64,000 bases of DNA from an uncultured Psychrobacter sp. (GTDB lineage Bacteria > Pseudomonadota > Gammaproteobacteria > Pseudomonadales > Moraxellaceae), in assembly GCA_947501045.1 (NCBI GenBank), contig CANMUI010000009.1, forward strand, positions 1-64,000, in the 5' to 3' direction. A model generated the notes under the pieces. The model searched no databases and was not told where the DNA came from. It saw nothing but the letters and a program-made list of their open reading frames with translations. Below, one piece after another: positions 44,799 through 55,061 of this stretch; position 1 is the stretch's first letter, and the number at the start of each line of letters is the position of its first letter. The translations under genes and the position numbers were made by a program.

Positions 44799-46817
44799 AT
44801 GCCTACCCTTGTCAAACCTGCCAATAATTCAACAGGTGTTACTGATTTGAACGCGCCTAAGGTTACTTACCCTACCCTCAAACCACCGCTTTACTTTAAA
44901 TCAGCTAAGCTTAAGCTACTCATTGCAATTGGTGTATTGCTCCCACTAAGTAGTCAAGCAGCGCTGCCAGAATCTGTCCAAACTGCGCTAGATCGCGCGG
45001 CGATAGATTCGCAGGATATCAGTATTGTAGTGACGCCCATTGGCGATAAATATAACAGCCGCTTACCGTCAGTGGTAAGGGTAGTTGATAGTGCGAGCAC
45101 AAAAGATAATAGTCCTAAAATAGACAACACTACAAATAACGCCGGACCCGTTGTCGATCAGCAAGTGATCTGGCATCAAGAGCGCAAGATCAACGCTTAT
45201 ACTGATGATCCCTATACTCATTACAGTATAGCAAGTACGCCTGCTCTATTACCTGCGCGCGCGGTGGCTCAAAATACAACCATCAAAAACAAGGCTACTA
45301 ATGCTACGGTAGACACTACTCAAAACGTCACACAACCTATCCTCAGTCATCAAATAGACATCGCGCGCACGCCTGCCAGCACTATGAAGCTGGTACCGAG
45401 CTTGATTGCCCTAGATACCTTGGGGGCTAATTTTACTTGGTATACCCGTGTTTATCATACTGGCCTTATCATTAAGGATCGCTTATATGGCGATCTTATT
45501 ATCCAAGGTAGCGGCGACCCGAAGATGACCCATGAGCGCCTGCAAGCGCTGCTTTTGCAAGTGCAAAAATCAGGCGTTCGTCATATCAACGGCGATATCA
45601 TTATTGATAGCGCTATTTTTAATAAGGTGAATAAAGATCCGGCAACGTTTGATCGCTCACCGCTACGTTCCTACAACGCCAGTCCTGATGGGTTCTTGGT
45701 CAATTTTAATAGTGTGGCGCTAAGAAGTCGGCCTTTAGACAACGGACAAGCTGAGCTTAATTATACGCCGCAGCTGGCTAGTTATCAGTTGCCACCTACT
45801 ATTGACATGCGCAGTGCACCTTGCTCCCAGGCTCGTTACAGCCTCGCCCCAACATGGCAGATGGATCAGCTAAGCTTAAACGCCAAATTACCAAATAGCT
45901 GCGGTGAACACGTATTTTATATCGCTTACCCCGATGCCAAAGACTTTGCCTCCCGCGTCGTTGCTGCCAAATGGCAACAATTAGGTAATACTTTAACGGG
46001 TAAAGTTGTAGCGCAAGAGCAACCTTATAGTATTTATAAAAATAACAGTGGTGTAAACAATAGCTATAAAAACAACGATTATAAAAACAGTCTCGCTGCC
46101 ACAAACTTATCTACAAAGCCATCTGGTTTAAAGTCTCTAGCTATTACTCCATTGCCCATCGTCAGCTATCCATCCTTGCCTTTAAAGCAGCAAATTTACG
46201 ATATCAATCATTTCTCCAACAACGTATTAACTGAACAAGTGGCGCTATCAATAGACGCTTATAAGATAGAAAATGGTGCTACAAACTTAACTTCTAAAAA
46301 ATCAGCTTCAAATCAGGCGCAGTCTCAAGCACAGCATAAAAAGATGTCAGCGACTAGCTTATATGAGTTTGGCGCGCCCAAAATGACTGATTACCCGCAG
46401 GCGCTACAAACTATCAATCAGTGGTGGCAAACTCACTTAACCACAGCACCGCCGCACCTAACCAACGGCTCCGGCCTATGCCGCGACTGTACGATCAGCG
46501 CCGCTAACTTAAATGAGCTCTTAACCTATGCTTACTATCAGCCAAGCTTTGACGCTTACGTCAACTCATTAGGGGTAGCGGGCGTGAGTGGCACCATCGT
46601 TTATCATAGCGAGCGCTTGCCTGACTCTGCTGCTATTGGACGAGCTTGGATAAAAACCGGTACTCTTAATAACGTTACCGCCATGGCAGGTTACGTGAAA
46701 GGACAATCAGGTCAGGACTATTCTGTGGTAGGATTGATCAATACACAGCAAGCACTAAACCCTTACACGGCAAGACCTGTATTAGACAGCTTGCTTGACT
46801 GGACAGCGCAGCAATAA
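44799..46817 (+). CDS. dacB: D-alanyl-D-alanine carboxypeptidase/endopeptidase (PBP4-type)
   Basis: Trims peptidoglycan in the periplasm. The 672-residue protein has a hydrophobic export segment (about 40-58, LLIAIGVLLPLSSQA) after an unusually long Thr/Asn-rich leader. Catalytic motifs: STMK (near 198), SNN in HFSNNVLTEQ (near 475) and KTG in WIKTGTLNN (near 620). Two low-complexity Asn/Thr/Lys-rich insertions (about 110-185 and 415-450, plus a Gln/Ala/Lys stretch near 505-520) make it about 200 residues longer than E. coli PBP4. ATG 44799 is preferred to the in-frame TTG at 44775. It follows the exonuclease gene. Confidence 0.9.
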   Translation: MPTLVKPANNSTGVTDLNAPKVTYPTLKPPLYFKSAKLKLLIAIGVLLPLSSQAALPESVQTALDRAAIDSQDISIVVTPIGDKYNSRLPSVVRVVDSASTKDNSPKIDNTTNNAGPVVDQQVIWHQERKINAYTDDPYTHYSIASTPALLPARAVAQNTTIKNKATNATVDTTQNVTQPILSHQIDIARTPASTMKLVPSLIALDTLGANFTWYTRVYHTGLIIKDRLYGDLIIQGSGDPKMTHERLQALLLQVQKSGVRHINGDIIIDSAIFNKVNKDPATFDRSPLRSYNASPDGFLVNFNSVALRSRPLDNGQAELNYTPQLASYQLPPTIDMRSAPCSQARYSLAPTWQMDQLSLNAKLPNSCGEHVFYIAYPDAKDFASRVVAAKWQQLGNTLTGKVVAQEQPYSIYKNNSGVNNSYKNNDYKNSLAATNLSTKPSGLKSLAITPLPIVSYPSLPLKQQIYDINHFSNNVLTEQVALSIDAYKIENGATNLTSKKSASNQAQSQAQHKKMSATSLYEFGAPKMTDYPQALQTINQWWQTHLTTAPPHLTNGSGLCRDCTISAANLNELLTYAYYQPSFDAYVNSLGVAGVSGTIVYHSERLPDSAAIGRAWIKTGTLNNVTAMAGYVKGQSGQDYSVVGLINTQQALNPYTARPVLDSLLDWTAQQ

Positions 46818-46931
46818 AATGTTTGTACTTTAGTTATAACCTCACAACAATCACGCTCTCATTATCATTCTTGACTCATTTATCGTTACCTGTTTAATGC
46901 TAGTCAATTTAACGATCATATAGGCAATACT

Positions 46932-47441
46932 ATGTCCCGTCGCTCTCCGATCACGCCTAATCAACACAAAGACCCTACTCAGTCAAAACGGACGCAGCAG
47001 CATTCAAAGACGGGGATATTACAATATGTAGGGTTTTTCGCGGTTGGTTATTTGCTAGCCAGCGCTATCTTTATGATTGTTCAATTAAAATTTCCTCTTA
47101 ATCCCTATCTGGTTACTATTATCGCTGTGTTTGTTGGCGCTTATATTGGGGTACTGAAATTTACAAAACATCAGCAGCGCGCTCTTACCATTAGCGAGAT
47201 AAACCGTTTGACTTTTGGAGGCACAGGAGCGGTCTGGACAATAACTGCCATTTATTTTTTGGCAGTATGGCTATGGTTGTTTGACGCCGCTAACCGTGCT
47301 GTATTTATGGAGATGACTATGCAGCAGCCGCTACCTTTGATAGCCGCTTTAGTCATGATCTTGGTAATAACCTTGGTAGGCGCGCGCATAAGTATTTTGA
47401 TTGTAAATCGTTTGCTAGATCCTAAACGTAAAACCTTTTGA
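46932..47441 (+). CDS. Hypothetical multi-pass membrane protein, 169 aa
   Basis: No family name assigned. A basic, Gln-rich N-terminus is followed by four hydrophobic helices (about 30-50, 56-75, 98-118 and 135-157), with the basic end PKRKTF. Intact and in good context between dacB and the DUF421 gene on the same strand. The helix count and lack of charged residues in the membrane give no hint of catalysis. Confidence 0.65.
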   Translation: MSRRSPITPNQHKDPTQSKRTQQHSKTGILQYVGFFAVGYLLASAIFMIVQLKFPLNPYLVTIIAVFVGAYIGVLKFTKHQQRALTISEINRLTFGGTGAVWTITAIYFLAVWLWLFDAANRAVFMEMTMQQPLPLIAALVMILVITLVGARISILIVNRLLDPKRKTF

Positions 47442-47538
47442 TTAGCAATTTTTTATAGTAGATACTCTATAATTGGCTTTAGATAACATTACTAAATTAA
47501 GATTCACTAGCATAAAATTATCAATAGGAATAATCAGC

Positions 47539-48066
47539 ATGGATATGTTATTTTTTGACCATATTGAAAAACTTGGGCGTATTGCAGCAACAGCGACCAT
47601 GGTTTATATAACAATCATTTTACTTACTAAAGCGTCGGGTAAACGTTCCACCTCGCAGCTCAATAACTTCGACTGGGTGATGACGGTCATGATTGGCTCC
47701 TTAGGTGCCAGTATCATTTTGCTAAGAGAGATTCCGTTCATCGAAGGTGCAGCTTCTCTTGTCACTTTGTATGTGTTGCAATTTTTAGTAACTAAATACT
47801 CTTCTATCTCCCAACCCTTTGCTAGTCTGCTATTGTCTGAGCCGCGCGTGGTTTTCTATCAAGGTCAATATTTGCCTGAGGCTATGCGCGATGAGCGTTT
47901 GACCCAGCAAGAGCTTGAAAGCGCCATGCGCTCAGCAGGTATTCATAACCTAGATGATGTGGAGGCTATTATTTTTGAATCTGATGCTACGCTTGCGGTC
48001 ATATCCAAGAGCGACAAATCTAAAGAAGGTACGGTTTCAGAAACCTTAAAAACAGTGATTCGCTAA
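47539..48066 (+). CDS. DUF421 (YetF-like) membrane protein
   Basis: A 175-residue inner-membrane protein of the DUF421 family. Three N-terminal helices (about 12-95) include the family core TKASGKRSTSQLNNFDWVMT, and the C-terminal cytoplasmic domain contains SEPRVVFYQGQYLPEAMRDE and RLTQQELESAMRSAGI. I start at ATG 47539, which has AGGA eight bases upstream; an in-frame TTG at 47473 has none. YetF-like proteins are linked to spore or stress membranes in Bacillus; the role here is unknown. Confidence 0.85.
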   Translation: MDMLFFDHIEKLGRIAATATMVYITIILLTKASGKRSTSQLNNFDWVMTVMIGSLGASIILLREIPFIEGAASLVTLYVLQFLVTKYSSISQPFASLLLSEPRVVFYQGQYLPEAMRDERLTQQELESAMRSAGIHNLDDVEAIIFESDATLAVISKSDKSKEGTVSETLKTVIR

Positions 48067-48121
48067 GCTAAATCCAAACTGTAAAAAACCTCAATGAGTA
48101 CTAAAACTAGGATTAAGGGTA

Positions 48122-48610
48122 ATGAGAGCAAGAATTTTGGCAGTGGGTAACAAAATGCCTAATTGGGTGCAAAGCGGCTTCGATGAATACTATAAACGCA
48201 TTCAACCTATGCTCAGTACCGAAATGGTCGAGTTGGCTGCCGCCAAGCGTGCTAAAAACCCCTCCGATGCTAACTTAGCTCAGTACCGTGAACAAGAGAG
48301 CCAGGCGCTATTAGCGGCGCATAGCAGTGCTAGTCGTGAGCAGCTTTGGGTGCTCGATGTGAAAGGCAAGATGCTTTCAACAGAAAATCTAGCGGTCAAA
48401 TTAAGCGCAGCGATGCAGCAAGGTGATGATATCGCTTTAGTGATTGGCGGCGCAGATGGGGTCGCCCCAGAGCTGCTAGCAAAGGCTGATATGACATGGT
48501 CACTATCGGCATTAACCCTACCGCATCCACTGGTGCGAGTCGTACTTATGGAGCAGCTTTACCGGGCCATGAGTATCAATCACAACCACCCTTATCACCG
48601 CGGTAATTGA
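48122..48610 (+). CDS. rlmH: 23S rRNA (pseudouridine1915-N3)-methyltransferase
   Basis: A SPOUT methyltransferase that modifies Psi1915 in helix 69 of 23S rRNA on assembled ribosomes. The 162 residues show the SAM-binding trefoil-knot motifs FVIGG-type (ALVIGGADGVAP), SALTLPHPLVRVVLMEQLYRA-like stretch (read SLSALTLPHPL, then VLMEQLYRA) and the signature end HNHPYHR. Length is close to the 155-residue norm. The C-terminal motif is diagnostic. Confidence 0.96.
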   Translation: MRARILAVGNKMPNWVQSGFDEYYKRIQPMLSTEMVELAAAKRAKNPSDANLAQYREQESQALLAAHSSASREQLWVLDVKGKMLSTENLAVKLSAAMQQGDDIALVIGGADGVAPELLAKADMTWSLSALTLPHPLVRVVLMEQLYRAMSINHNHPYHRGN

Positions 48611-48666
48611 GCAATATCAATGACAAAAGAGATTGAAAAACACGCGCCCGCCCTAATAAACGCAGC

Positions 48667-49554
48667 ATGACCTATTCAAAATCCGCCAGTTATATCAGCC
48701 GTAGCCGTCCTGATTATCAGCATAAAACCACTTCTACTACGCCTATTACCGCGTCAGTAGCGTGGGAAGGTGCACCTGCAAGTTTAGCTAATGCGGCACG
48801 TCTGCCCTCACTATTTATCTCGCATGGCGCGCCCACTCTGGCGGTTGAGCAATCAGCGACTACTAGCGCTTTGGCGCGTATAGGGCAAAACCTACCCGTA
48901 CCGCGCGCGATCATTATTATGTCCGCCCATTGGCAGTCTAATAAGCTTGAGATTAGCAGCAACCCGCAGCCCAAAACTTGGCATGACTTTTCAGGCTTTG
49001 AGTCTGAGCTTTATGACGTGCAGTATCCAGCGCCCGGTCACGCCGCTCTCGCCGAGTCACTTGCGCAGCAACTAACGGCGCGCGGGATCACTTGCAGTGT
49101 CAATCCGATGCGAGTTTGGGATCATGGAGTATGGGCACCGCTCACGCATCTGTATCCAGAGGCCAGCGTGCCTATTATACAAATCTCCCTGCCGCGGTAT
49201 TATGACAGTGTGGCCTGCTACCAGCTCGGCGCGCAATTGACCAAGCTACGTGAAGAGCAAATACTTATTATTGGCTCCGGCAACATTACTCATAATATGC
49301 AAGCAATGCGCTGGCAAGCTGATAGTATCGATCAAACCGCCAAGGATTTTAAGCTTTGGCTATTGCAGCAGCTTAAAATCGACATTCCTACGGCTCTGGA
49401 CTGGCAGCAGTATCCTAATTATAAAAACATCCATCCAAGCGATGAGCACCTACTACCGTTGTTTTTTGCATTGGGGGCCGGTCAGCGGGTGTCAGTTGTA
49501 CATCAAAGCATGGCGCATCATAGCTTGGGGATGGATATTTATCGCTTTGACTGA
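48667..49554 (+). CDS. Extradiol ring-cleavage dioxygenase, class III (YgiD/LigB type)
   Basis: A non-haem metal dioxygenase related to 4,5-DOPA dioxygenase. The 295 residues include the ligand motifs SHGAPTLA (His near 55), SAHWQS (His near 87), DHGVWAPLTHLYP (near 155) and SDEHLLPLFFALGA (near 260). A 45-residue Ser/Thr-rich N-terminal extension exceeds the usual length (about 260), so the true start may be internal. Natural substrate unknown; YgiD in E. coli acts on L-DOPA. It is convergent with the amidase gene, 17 bp apart. Confidence 0.85.
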   Translation: MTYSKSASYISRSRPDYQHKTTSTTPITASVAWEGAPASLANAARLPSLFISHGAPTLAVEQSATTSALARIGQNLPVPRAIIIMSAHWQSNKLEISSNPQPKTWHDFSGFESELYDVQYPAPGHAALAESLAQQLTARGITCSVNPMRVWDHGVWAPLTHLYPEASVPIIQISLPRYYDSVACYQLGAQLTKLREEQILIIGSGNITHNMQAMRWQADSIDQTAKDFKLWLLQQLKIDIPTALDWQQYPNYKNIHPSDEHLLPLFFALGAGQRVSVVHQSMAHHSLGMDIYRFD

Positions 49555-49571
49555 TTTTTATCGTTTTAGGG

Positions 49572-51065
49572 CTACTTCTCAACAGCAGGCTTAGTAAATA
49601 ATCCTGCACGCTCAAGCTCCCCTGCTACGCTAAATAGCGTCGTCTCATCATTCATACGTCCGATCAGTTGCATACCAATGGGCAACCCTTTTTTGCTCAT
49701 ACCCATCGGTACTGACATTGCTGGCAGACCTGTGATATTACCAAGTAACGTAAAAGACATTTTGCTCAGCACCGGGTGACTAAGCTTCTCAATCATGCCC
49801 GAGCTAAAGGTATACTTGCCCATGTTGATGCCGCGGCTTAATAAGCCTGAGGTGTTCATCAGCATCTCATCTATCCGGCTTGGTGGCAGTACTCCGTGCT
49901 TAACAGCGGTTGTGGGCACCGTTGGGCATAAGATCATATCGTATTCTTCAAGCAGTAGCCCAGTCTGGTACTGAGTATCATGCCAGCCGTGTTTGGCATG
50001 GACCAGATCGACCGCCGATAGTGAACGACCCAGCATCGCTAAATTATAGGTTTGTGGTTCGAGGTTTTCAATATGCTCACTACCATAATTGCTTTCAATA
50101 TCATCTACAGTAAAGGCGGTATGCGCGCAGATCATAACGATAAAATCATACCAAAACCTATCAATATCGATATTGGGCTCAGCGTGGACGACGTTATGTC
50201 CCATAGCCTCTAGCTGCTTAGCCGTATCCTCAAGCACAGCCAACACTTCTTTATCAACTACCGTATTAGCAATGAGCGGGCGTTGATGTAGCGCAATCTT
50301 TAACGCTCTAGGAGCACGCATCGCCGCTTGCAAAAAAGTTCCGTTAGGCGGCGCAATTATATAAGGCGCGCCAATCTCCATCCCGCTGGTAGCATCGAGC
50401 ATGGCAGCACTATCACGTACCGTGCGCGTAATTACATGGTCGGCGACCGCGCCCTCCCACCCTTCACCAAACTTAGGACCCATAGGGTTACGACCACGGC
50501 TGGGCTTTAGTCCTATCACCCCGCACCACGCCGCTGGAAAACGGATTGAACCGCCGCCGTCACCCGCACCTGCCATTGGTACAATGCCGCTACTTACCGC
50601 CGCTGCACTGCCGCCGGAAGAGCCGCCAGAGCTATAGCCTTTTTTAAAAGGATTATGGGTCGCACCATGCGCTTTGGGTTCGGTAGTGATAATCAAACCA
50701 AATTCAGGGGTATTGGTCTTACCAAAGGTATTGACGCCCGTTGCCTTCATACGTTTGACAATTTCGGTGTCATATTGTGAGACGATATTGACGCTGCGGC
50801 TGCCCATGGTTATTGGCTCACCTGCAAAATGAAAGGATAAGTCTTTGAGTAAATAGGGTACACTGTTAAATACCCCTTTAGGCAATCCTTGCTGCGCCGC
50901 CTTATAAGCGCGTTCATCAAAGCGGTGAATGATAGCGTTGAGTTTAGGATTTAGCGTATTGGCTTGGTGGGTAGCGGCGTCCAGTAGCTCTTTAGCGCTG
51001 ACCTCTTTTGAATTCACTAATCCTGCCAATCCTAGCGCGTCATATTGGGTGTATTCTTTAAACAT
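49572..51065 (-). CDS. Amidase signature-family hydrolase
   Basis: A 497-residue amidase with a Ser-cisSer-Lys triad: Lys in YLLKDLSFHF (near 73), the glycine-rich signature GYSSGGSSGGSAAAVSSG with the cis-Ser, and GDGGGSIRFPAAWCG with the nucleophile (near 170). The C-terminal part (GNITGLPAMSVPMG) fits the family. It is probably a cytosolic enzyme acting on amides such as aliphatic or aryl amides; substrates cannot be inferred, and GatA is unlikely because gatB/gatC are absent. It is preceded by the ftsK terminator. Confidence 0.87.
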   Translation of the reverse strand: MFKEYTQYDALGLAGLVNSKEVSAKELLDAATHQANTLNPKLNAIIHRFDERAYKAAQQGLPKGVFNSVPYLLKDLSFHFAGEPITMGSRSVNIVSQYDTEIVKRMKATGVNTFGKTNTPEFGLIITTEPKAHGATHNPFKKGYSSGGSSGGSAAAVSSGIVPMAGAGDGGGSIRFPAAWCGVIGLKPSRGRNPMGPKFGEGWEGAVADHVITRTVRDSAAMLDATSGMEIGAPYIIAPPNGTFLQAAMRAPRALKIALHQRPLIANTVVDKEVLAVLEDTAKQLEAMGHNVVHAEPNIDIDRFWYDFIVMICAHTAFTVDDIESNYGSEHIENLEPQTYNLAMLGRSLSAVDLVHAKHGWHDTQYQTGLLLEEYDMILCPTVPTTAVKHGVLPPSRIDEMLMNTSGLLSRGINMGKYTFSSGMIEKLSHPVLSKMSFTLLGNITGLPAMSVPMGMSKKGLPIGMQLIGRMNDETTLFSVAGELERAGLFTKPAVEK

Positions 51066-51093
51066 AGCGTCATCCTTGTTATGCGTTTAAATA

Positions 51094-51125
51094 AAAAAGC
51101 GAGCTACTATCGTAACTCGCTTTTT
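51094..51125 (-). terminator. Terminator after ftsK
   Basis: Read on the minus strand, AAAAAGCGAGTTAC pairs with GTAGCTCGCTTTTTT (one mismatch), with a T-run. It lies about 23 bp past the ftsK stop and before the amidase start. Confidence 0.87.
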
Positions 51126-51147
51126 ACACCTAATAAAAGTATAAACT

Positions 51148-54100
51148 CTACATCAGCAGCTCACGTTTACCGCTTTTGCCCATAGAGCTGACCAATCCTG
51201 CCTCCTCCATAGAGTCTACAATGCGAGCGGCGCGGTTATAACCAATACTAAATTTACGCTGAATACTGGAGGCCGATACTTTGCGCGTCTCCATGATAAA
51301 GGCCACGGCATCATTGTACAGATCGTCGTCCTCGCCAGAAGCATTAGCAGAGCCGCCACCGCTCGGACTCGACAATTCAAAATTGCCCGCCATATTATCG
51401 ATATAATCAGGAGCACCGCGCTCACGCCAAGCGTCACAGACGCGGTTGACCTCCTCGTCGCTCACATAAGCGCCATGCACGCGATCCGGCTCAATCTGCC
51501 CTGGCCCTAAAAACAGCATATCGCCGTTACCAAGCATGTCTTCTGCGCCGCCGCTATCCAAAATTGTCCGTGAGTCTACTTTGGAGTTGACTCGCAGCGC
51601 TGCCCGTACCGGAATATTGGCTTTAATCAGACCGGTAATGACATCGACTGATGGGCGCTGAGTCGCGAGCATCAAATGAATGCCAGCAGCCCGCGACTTT
51701 TGGGCTAAGCGGGTGATCAGCTCTTCAGCTTGCTTACCAACCTGCATAATCATATCGGCAAACTCATCGGCGACGATGACGATCATCGGTAGGGTTTTAA
51801 GCTTGGGTGCTTGCTCAATGCTCACGTTGTCATTGGGTCGCCACAATGGATCAAGCATGGGCTTACCTGCTTTTTCGGCAGCGCGTACCTTTTTGTTGAA
51901 CTCATTAAGCTTACGTACTTTAAGCAAACTCATCAGCTGATAACGCCTCTCCATCTCAGCTACGCACCATGACAAGCTGCTCGCCGCTTCGGTCATATCA
52001 GTGACTACGGGCGTTAATAGATGCGGAATATCATTGTAATTGGCAAGCTCAAGCTGCTTTGGATCAATCAGGATCAAACGCAGCTCATTGGGTGTATATT
52101 TAAGCAGCATCGATAATAGCATGGAATTGACCAATACTGATTTACCTGAGCCTGTGGTACCAGCAACCAGCATATGCGGCGCGCGCGCAAGATCGGTAAT
52201 AATAGGGTTGCCACCGATGTCTTTGCCCATCGCCATACTGATTTGCGCTTTGGGGTCTTTGTATTTATCCGTATTTAACAGCTCAATAAGGCGTACCATC
52301 TCACGCTGCTTATTGGGCACTTCGATACCAATATAAGGCTTACCCGGGATGACCTCGACTACCCGCAGGGAGGCCATTGATAAAGAGCGCGCCAGATCGC
52401 GCGAGATACCAGTGACCTTGCTGGCTTTTACTCCAGCAGCTAGCTCCACCTCAAAGCGCGTAACTACCGGTCCGGGGATCGCGTTAACCACAGTCGCTTT
52501 TACATTGAACTCTTGCAACTTAATCTCAAGCAATTCTGATAACTGCTCAAGCTCTGCCATGGTATAGCTGGGTTTACGATCTGGATCTGGCTTATCCAGT
52601 ATCGATACCTCTGGAATAGGCGTTAAACTGCTACGGTAAGCCGCCGTTTGCATAGAGCGCGACTTTTGACTGAATGCCGCATCATCACTGATGTCTGGCA
52701 TAACTGACGTAGCTATCTCATCGTCAGCATCATCGTCTGGCATCATATCAGTGATAAGATTACTACTATCGCCCTCGGGTACCGCAAAGCTCATCGTTGA
52801 CTTGGCAGCAGCTACTGGTTTAGTAGCAGTATTTAACTCAGCTGTCTCTATCGTTGGCGCAGCCTTTGGATTGGCAGGTGGCGTATTAGTAGGAGTCATG
52901 TCCGCTGCTGGCGCTGCGGGTATAGAGGTTTGTACCTCTGAAACTCTTTTATTAGTAGCAGTATCTGAAACAGTAGCAGCTTGCACTTCTACGTGCTGAT
53001 TGTCTGAGGATAGTGATACCGATTGATCAGTTACGGACGTTAAAGCTGACTCTTGTGGTTCTGGCTGCCAAGGCTCCTCGGATTCTGCTGCTATCGACTG
53101 ATAAGCATCCAACCAAGTATCTGCCAATTCAGCAACTTCAGGCGTGATTGCTTCGTCAGATTTATCGTTCAAGGCGGTATCTGTATGATCGGCTGTCTCT
53201 TGCTCAGATTTTTCTGGTTCTAATATCTGCGATGCTACCATCTCTGATTCAGATTCTTTTGTCTCAAAAAACTCTGGTTCAGAAGTAGGCGCTTCAAAAT
53301 CGTTAGCATCAGTGGTATGTGGTGCTCTTGCAAGCGCCGGTATAGCTTTTTGGTCGTCATTGCTAGAATTAGGCGCAGCTGCTAATAGGTCATCAATAAC
53401 ATCGGTATTGTTCCAAGCAAAGCTGGGCTCAACCTTACGTGCTGACGCGGCGTCGATATTATTATGCTTTAGAGTAGACGTAGGGGTTGACAGACTATCA
53501 CTCATAGCGTTCTGATTGGTCGCAGCTTCGGTTGCAAGCGTCGCTTTTACACTAGCGCCAAGTCCTGATTTTATTAAAAAGTCTGTCAATACATCACCAA
53601 AGCGCTCTGTGTCACTTATCGATGCCTGTCCGTGATTAGTTTGTTCGCTATGAGCAGGTTGTAGCTCAAGTGGCAATTGTCCATAGTCAGGTTTGGCTTT
53701 TTTAGACTTTTTACTGATTAAACCTTCTGTAAGCACAGCTTCATTATTCTCTAACGCCTCATCGTTGTCATCTTTTGCATACTGTTCGGTATCGGTAGCC
53801 TCCGCTTTGACACCGGAGCCAAACCACGATAAATCGACAAGTTTATGATATAGCGCTTGCCAATGAATATTGAAGGCAAAAGTAGTCGTAATCACTACAA
53901 ATACGAGCAAGAACAGTACACTGCCCCACTGCGTTAATAGCTGTGCTAAACGTGCCTGCAACTCTAGTCCAATAATACCGCCGGCTACGCCTTCAAGTCC
54001 TGTCACTAGAGGGTTGGCAACTTGCTGTACTAAAGCGACCAGCTGTGCAAACAACGCACTACTACTCAATAATAAAAACACATAAGCAACCACACGCAGT

Positions 54101-54390
54101 GGCCAAAAAGTCGGTTTATTATCCCACCAGATTAAAATGGACTCATAAACTAAAAAGATTAGCAACCACCAAGCCCCAAAACCAAAAAAACTATAAAACA
54201 AATCCGACAGCCACGCGCCCGTAGAGCCGCCCATATTATTAATAGTCGTCATATCACTACTGATATGCGACCAGCTAGGATCATTGCCGGTATAAGTCAG
54301 TAAAATGATAAACAGATAAACTGCCAAAAGTGTCCCAAGGAAAGTAAAAGTTCCTTTTTTCAAGTATTCAATAAATGGTGCTGATATCAC
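51148..54390 (-). CDS. ftsK: DNA translocase FtsK
   Basis: Pumps DNA at the division septum and helps resolve chromosome dimers. The 1080-residue protein starts with four transmembrane helices (about 15-160), then a long acidic Thr/Ser/Glu-rich linker (about 200-590), then the motor: Walker A GTTGSGKSVL (near 735), Walker B VIVADEFADMI (near 840), and RPSVDVITGLIKANIP. The C-terminal gamma winged helix (about 1010-1080; SIQRKFSIGYNRAARIVD) binds polar DNA motifs. The start is GTG at 54390. It is monocistronic with its own terminator. Confidence 0.96.
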   Translation of the reverse strand: MISAPFIEYLKKGTFTFLGTLLAVYLFIILLTYTGNDPSWSHISSDMTTINNMGGSTGAWLSDLFYSFFGFGAWWLLIFLVYESILIWWDNKPTFWPLRVVAYVFLLLSSSALFAQLVALVQQVANPLVTGLEGVAGGIIGLELQARLAQLLTQWGSVLFLLVFVVITTTFAFNIHWQALYHKLVDLSWFGSGVKAEATDTEQYAKDDNDEALENNEAVLTEGLISKKSKKAKPDYGQLPLELQPAHSEQTNHGQASISDTERFGDVLTDFLIKSGLGASVKATLATEAATNQNAMSDSLSTPTSTLKHNNIDAASARKVEPSFAWNNTDVIDDLLAAAPNSSNDDQKAIPALARAPHTTDANDFEAPTSEPEFFETKESESEMVASQILEPEKSEQETADHTDTALNDKSDEAITPEVAELADTWLDAYQSIAAESEEPWQPEPQESALTSVTDQSVSLSSDNQHVEVQAATVSDTATNKRVSEVQTSIPAAPAADMTPTNTPPANPKAAPTIETAELNTATKPVAAAKSTMSFAVPEGDSSNLITDMMPDDDADDEIATSVMPDISDDAAFSQKSRSMQTAAYRSSLTPIPEVSILDKPDPDRKPSYTMAELEQLSELLEIKLQEFNVKATVVNAIPGPVVTRFEVELAAGVKASKVTGISRDLARSLSMASLRVVEVIPGKPYIGIEVPNKQREMVRLIELLNTDKYKDPKAQISMAMGKDIGGNPIITDLARAPHMLVAGTTGSGKSVLVNSMLLSMLLKYTPNELRLILIDPKQLELANYNDIPHLLTPVVTDMTEAASSLSWCVAEMERRYQLMSLLKVRKLNEFNKKVRAAEKAGKPMLDPLWRPNDNVSIEQAPKLKTLPMIVIVADEFADMIMQVGKQAEELITRLAQKSRAAGIHLMLATQRPSVDVITGLIKANIPVRAALRVNSKVDSRTILDSGGAEDMLGNGDMLFLGPGQIEPDRVHGAYVSDEEVNRVCDAWRERGAPDYIDNMAGNFELSSPSGGGSANASGEDDDLYNDAVAFIMETRKVSASSIQRKFSIGYNRAARIVDSMEEAGLVSSMGKSGKRELLM

Positions 54391-55061
54391 GTAGGATCTG
54401 CCTTGTTATTCATACTAAATAGTTGTCAATTCATGATTGAGTGCAATCATATTGACTGGATATGCTGATATAAGTTTACGTCACTAAACACTTATAATAA
54501 ACTAACCATTATAAGACATCTAAGCTTCGCTTATGGCGTAAAATATGGATCTAATTACGAGCTCACCATAAGACTCTTCGTAAGCTTAGTACTGTGCTAA
54601 AGACTCTTATTGCTATCTTGATTACGACAGCTAGCCTTCATCGCTGATTGGGCTTGGCCTAACTTGTTATAATAACAAATACTTAGGTTAAGTGGCGAGC
54701 GTGTTATAAAGAAAGCAGGCAATAGAACACTTTAATAACGCAATTAAAAGCAAGCAGACACACAATAGTGGTTATAGAGCGGTTGTAGATAGAAGGCTAC
54801 GCTATATAATTTGCAATAAAGACAATTCTTTATACCTGTATAATATCCTAACTCTACTGATATCAAAGCTGTGAGTATCGCTACTATAATTAAATCAACT
54901 GTACTTTAATTCTAATAATACCCATATTTGCTTTAGCAAACTTGTGCTCTGTGGCGACTGCCCCTATGTTAGTAACATTAATAATGAATATGCTATAAAA
55001 TTTCTACTTTTTCTCTTTATTTTGTTAAATTTCATATTTTTAAAACTCGTAAGGAAAATTA
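54391..55061. other. Divergent region between ftsK and trxB
   Basis: 671 AT-rich bases with promoters for both genes. TATAAT hexamers occur at 54805-54810 (with TTGTAG 16 bp upstream) and 54839-54844; the first could be a plus-strand promoter for trxB. No ORF with a ribosome-binding site and no clear structured RNA was found. Confidence 0.35.

Noticed and set aside
49572..51065. GatA of the amidotransferase complex
   Set aside because: Sequence details fit general amidases and no gatB or gatC is nearby.
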